This document shows, piece after piece, positions 7,829-10,267 of a stretch of 10,267 bases of DNA; the stretch's first letter is position 1, and every line of letters begins with the position of its first letter. The notes beneath the pieces are model-generated. The model saw only the letters and a program-made list of their open reading frames with translations. It was not told the origin of the DNA and did not search any database. The stretch is from Campylobacteraceae bacterium (GTDB lineage: Bacteria > Campylobacterota > Campylobacteria > Campylobacterales > UBA6016). A program made the translations under genes and the position numbers. The stretch is from the NCBI GenBank assembly GCA_022758985.1, contig JAEMQC010000084.1, forward strand, positions 1-10,267, written 5' to 3'.

Positions 7829-7837
7829 TGTTAAAAT
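7829..7837 (+). promoter_or_regulatory. Extended -10 upstream of ruvA
   Basis: TGTTAAAAT fits TGnTAnAAT and is preceded by T-rich sequence (CCCTCTTTTG). Transcription would start near 7844, about 17 nt before the ruvA ATG at 7861, with a weak GGGA (7850-7853) as ribosome site. It lies in the 50-nt gap after the second FapA-like gene and may give ruvA-ddl-hydrolase a promoter of its own in addition to read-through. Confidence 0.45.
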
Positions 7838-7860
7838 TTGCCTAAAATTGGGATATACAA

Positions 7861-8415
7861 ATGATAGCTATGCTTGAGGGGAAAATAACCCGCAAAGAGC
7901 CCATGCTCTTATGGCTAAAAACGGGCGGGATAACATATGAAGTTAATATCTCTCTCAACTGCTACAACGACCTAAGCGGTGACAATGCGGAACTTTTTAT
8001 AGCGCAAATCATAAGAGAAGATGCAAATCTGCTTTATGGCTTTATAGACAAAAACGAAAAGAAGATGTTTGACAGCCTCATAAAAATAAGCGGTGTTGGA
8101 CCTAAGGCGGCTATGGCCATATGTTCTACCTTCAGGCCTGCTAGTTTTGCGGATATAGTTTCAAGGGGCGATCTGGCAAACCTAAAAAGGGTTGTTGGAA
8201 TAGGGCCAAAAACTGCCGGCAGGATACTTGTCGAGCTCGGCGGCTTTAGCATAGAAGACGCAAGCCCGAAAAGCAAGGCAGTGGCGGAGGCGATGATGGC
8301 GCTAGAGAGCCTTGGATTCAAAAAAGAAGAGATATTAAAGGCTATGGAGGGTATCGGCGGCGAAGATACCGGCAATATAGTCAAAGAGGCGTTAAAAAAA
8401 CTACAAAAAATTTAA
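7861..8415 (+). CDS. ruvA: Holliday junction branch migration protein RuvA
   Basis: Tetrameric DNA-binding subunit of RuvAB. It holds the four-way junction in a square-planar form and loads the RuvB motor during recombination and fork repair. It is 184 residues, somewhat shorter than E. coli RuvA (203) in the linker. The OB-fold domain spans about 1-62 (MIAMLEGKI...GGITYEV), with the acidic pin as E53-D54 in IREDANLLYGF. Two helix-hairpin-helix motifs follow: ISGVGPKAAMAI (76-87) and VGIGPKTAGRI (112-122). After a linker, the RuvB-binding domain III spans about 138-184 (AVAEAMMALESLGF). The ATG at 7861 matches the family N-terminus (MIxxLxGxI), so the in-frame ATG three codons later was not used. 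ddl follows after 9 nt. Confidence 0.97.
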   Translation: MIAMLEGKITRKEPMLLWLKTGGITYEVNISLNCYNDLSGDNAELFIAQIIREDANLLYGFIDKNEKKMFDSLIKISGVGPKAAMAICSTFRPASFADIVSRGDLANLKRVVGIGPKTAGRILVELGGFSIEDASPKSKAVAEAMMALESLGFKKEEILKAMEGIGGEDTGNIVKEALKKLQKI

Positions 8416-8418
8416 GGA
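8414..8418 (+). promoter_or_regulatory. Shine-Dalgarno of ddl, overlapping the ruvA stop
   Basis: AAGGA shares two bases with the ruvA TAA stop and lies 6 nt before the TTG at 8425. It supports both the TTG start and translational coupling of ddl to ruvA. Confidence 0.7.
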
Positions 8419-8424
8419 CAGGAT

Positions 8425-9468
8425 TTGAAAAAAGCTTTGGTTTTCGGCGGAAACAGCTACGAACACGAGATAAGCATCGTTAGCGCCATTGCGCTCAAAA
8501 AAGTAATAAAAAAAGAGCTCATCTTTATTTTTCTTGACGAGTCGGGTGAATTTTGGCTTATAGACGATGCGAATATGAAATCGACATACTTTGCGAAAAG
8601 AGAGTATCGCAAGGCAAAAAAACTGTTTTTATTAAAAGGCGGATTTCATAAAAAAACGCTTTTTGGTTTTGAGTCTATCGGAAAAGTTTGCGTAATAAAT
8701 TTGGTACACGGCGGCGACGGCGAAGACGGCAGGCTGGCTTCGATGTTTGATTTTTACGGCGTTTCGTTTGTTGGACCTAGAACAGAAGTTTCCGTACTTA
8801 GCTTTAATAAGCTCTATACGAAAGCGCTTGCAGATATGTGCGGCGTAAAAGCGCTCGCATATAGTTTTGTCACAAAAAAAGCAAGGAAGCTCGCAAAACC
8901 GGATGCGTATCCGGTCATCGTAAAGCCTTGCCGCCTTGGAAGCTCTATCGGGGTTAGCGTCGTAAAAAGCGAAAAGGAGCTCGATTATGCGCTTGACGTC
9001 GCATTTGAATTCGACGATGCGGTTCTCATTGAGCCTTTTGTTGAGAACGTAAGAGAGTTTAACGTGGCCGGCGCCAGAGTCGGTAGTGAGATAGTCTACT
9101 CCAATATAGAGGAGCCCAAAAAAGAGGGCTATCTGGATTTTGAGAAGAAGTATCTGGATTTTTCAAGAACACAGGAGGTCGCAGCCGCCGGAGTCGAAGA
9201 GCAGCTGGCGGCAAAACTAAAAGAGTCGTTCGCCAAAATATATTCGTTTGGATTTGACGGTGCGATTATTAGATGCGATTTCTTCGTAGTCGACAATGAG
9301 GTGTATCTAAACGAGGTAAATCCGATACCAGGAAGCCTCGCCAACTATCTATTCGGCGATTTTAACGCATTGCTTGAAGGTGTATCGCACTCTCTTCCCA
9401 CACCCAGACGCATAAAAGTCGACTACAAGTATATAAACGAAATAAAAAGCGCAAAAGGCAAGCTATAA
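8425..9468 (+). CDS. ddl: D-alanine--D-alanine ligase
   Basis: ATP-grasp ligase that joins two D-alanines in the cytosol to make the dipeptide MurF adds to the peptidoglycan stem. It is 347 residues, longer than E. coli DdlB (306). The N-terminal domain has GGNSYEHEISIVSA, with E13 matching the substrate-binding E15 of DdlB, and VHGGDGEDGRL at 94-103. The ATP-grasp region has PVIVKPCRLGSSIGVS (163-178) and the omega-loop DFEKKY (238-243), whose K242 and Y243 match K215 and Y216. R283 (in IIRCDF) matches R255, and EVNPIPGS at 297-304 carries the metal-binding E and N. The DdlB S281 position is Y308 here in an ungapped alignment. Retention of Tyr at the Y216 site argues for dipeptide rather than D-Ala-D-lactate synthesis. 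The start is TTG, supported by AAGGA 6 nt upstream and by the family start (KKALVFGGNSYEHE). The downstream hydrolase begins directly after the stop. Confidence 0.96.
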   Translation: MKKALVFGGNSYEHEISIVSAIALKKVIKKELIFIFLDESGEFWLIDDANMKSTYFAKREYRKAKKLFLLKGGFHKKTLFGFESIGKVCVINLVHGGDGEDGRLASMFDFYGVSFVGPRTEVSVLSFNKLYTKALADMCGVKALAYSFVTKKARKLAKPDAYPVIVKPCRLGSSIGVSVVKSEKELDYALDVAFEFDDAVLIEPFVENVREFNVAGARVGSEIVYSNIEEPKKEGYLDFEKKYLDFSRTQEVAAAGVEEQLAAKLKESFAKIYSFGFDGAIIRCDFFVVDNEVYLNEVNPIPGSLANYLFGDFNALLEGVSHSLPTPRRIKVDYKYINEIKSAKGKL

Positions 9469-10194
9469 GTGGCCCTCAAACATATAGAGTGTGGTGGCAA
9501 AAGCTTCGATATAGCCTATGAGATCATAAATCCAGGATGTGAGCGACAAATCCTATTTTTACACGGCTGGGGCAGCAACAAAGAGGTTATGAAGGCGGCC
9601 TTTGCAGATAAGTTCAAAGAGTTTTCGCTTATTTTTGTGGATATGCCGGGGTTTGGAAAAACAGACAACCCGTACATATTAAAAACATCCGACTACGCCG
9701 AGATTATGAACGAGTTTTTGCGCGCTTCCAATCTGTCGGTGTTCGCTATATTCGGACACTCTTTTGGCGGCAAAGTGGCCGCCTTGATGGAGCCACAACT
9801 GCTATGCCTTCTAAGTTCAGCCGGAATAGTCGAGAAAAAGCCGTTTAAAGTTAGGGCAAAAATAAAGATATTCAAGTTTTTTAAAAGAATATTCGGCGAC
9901 GGGGCGTATCGGTTCTTTGCAACGAAGGATGCGGACGGAATGCCAAAAAATATGTATGAAACGCTAAAAAATGTCGTAGACGAGAATTTCGAGCCGGTTT
10001 TTGCAAATTTTAAAAACGAGGCGCTCATATTTTGGGGCGAAGACGACAGAGCTACTTCGCTTGAGAGTGGAGAAAAAATAGCTTCACTTATTAAAAATTC
10101 TCACTTTTTCAAATTCGGCGGAGACCACTACTTCTTTCTTAAAAATGCCGATGCGATAAGCAGTATATTTATGCAAAAAATGGTTACACTATAA
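9469..10194 (+). CDS. Alpha/beta hydrolase of unknown substrate
   Basis: A 241-residue cytosolic protein with the alpha/beta-hydrolase fold. The visible fold landmarks are the oxyanion-loop motif LFLHGWGS (29-36), DMPGFGKTD (58-66), the nucleophile elbow GHSFGG with Ser98, the acid in FWGEDD (Asp193, or possibly Asp192), and His220 in GGDH. The full Ser-Asp-His triad is therefore present and the enzyme should be active as an esterase, thioesterase or similar. The substrate cannot be read from sequence. The GTG start immediately abuts the ddl stop codon, with AAAAGG 10 nt upstream, and the next in-frame ATG (codon 41) lies after the HGW motif and is too late. From memory, related genomes carry such a hydrolase between ddl and murF, which hints at, but does not prove, an envelope-related job. 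Confidence 0.88.
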   Translation: MALKHIECGGKSFDIAYEIINPGCERQILFLHGWGSNKEVMKAAFADKFKEFSLIFVDMPGFGKTDNPYILKTSDYAEIMNEFLRASNLSVFAIFGHSFGGKVAALMEPQLLCLLSSAGIVEKKPFKVRAKIKIFKFFKRIFGDGAYRFFATKDADGMPKNMYETLKNVVDENFEPVFANFKNEALIFWGEDDRATSLESGEKIASLIKNSHFFKFGGDHYFFLKNADAISSIFMQKMVTL

Positions 10195-10256
10195 AGTATA
10201 TAGGAGCCGTAGCATAAATTTGTTTCATTTACGACGCATTTTCGCCACATCTTGTT

Positions 10257-10265
10257 TGCTACAAT
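10257..10265 (+). promoter_or_regulatory. Extended -10 for a gene beyond the right edge
   Basis: TGCTACAAT fits TGnTAnAAT and is preceded by a T-rich stretch (CTTGTT). It lies at the end of the 73-nt stretch after the hydrolase, which otherwise shows no gene or terminator hairpin. The served gene is outside the window; by synteny murF is the first guess. Confidence 0.4.
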
Positions 10266-10267
10266 AA

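Noticed and set aside
10220..10267. Tiny plus-strand frame starting at TTG after a TAGGAG, 15 codons, ending at the window edge.
   Set aside because: Spacing from TAGGAG is too long (13 nt), the product resembles nothing known, and the stretch overlaps a plausible -10 for the next gene.

Overview
The window is a chromosomal housekeeping segment, most likely from a member of the Campylobacterota (Campylobacter or a close relative). The reasons are gene order, start-codon use and promoter style. From memory, the order msbA / cysS / murJ, diverging from a DUF342 (FapA-like) gene followed by ruvA, ddl and an alpha/beta hydrolase, matches the Campylobacter jejuni block around Cj0796c-Cj0803. Start codons include many TTG and GTG. 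Promoter candidates are mainly T-rich extended -10 elements (TGnTAnAAT) with weak -35 boxes.

Layout. Positions 1-4012 form a minus-strand operon transcribed murJ -> cysS -> msbA. The three genes overlap end to end: 20 nt between murJ and cysS, 8 nt between cysS and msbA. msbA runs off the left edge, so only its first 412 codons are present. Positions 4013-4136 are the divergent control region, with a -10 element very close to the murJ start and a separate sigma70-like promoter facing right. Positions 4137-7810 hold two tandem paralogous DUF342/FapA-family genes separated by 17 nt. A 50-nt gap with an extended -10 then leads to ruvA (7861-8415), ddl (8425-9468) and an alpha/beta hydrolase (9469-10194). 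These last three are spaced 9 nt and 0 nt apart. The final 73 nt hold no convincing gene, but end in an extended -10 that probably serves the next gene outside the window.

How the genes work together. Three of the eight genes are envelope-building functions: MurJ flips lipid II, MsbA flips the lipid A core, and Ddl makes D-Ala-D-Ala for the peptidoglycan stem. CysS (translation) and RuvA (Holliday-junction processing) are passengers in compact operons. The two FapA-like proteins are the least understood part. Each has an N-terminal globular region, a predicted beta-helix core and a C-terminal coiled coil, and the two are recognisably paralogous along their whole length. No sigma54 or sigma28 (flagellar) promoter is visible upstream of them.

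Overall this is a mostly ordinary region. The tandem FapA pair and its control region are the best candidates for something under-described. Nothing resembles a mobile element, CRISPR array, phage, RNA gene or defence system.
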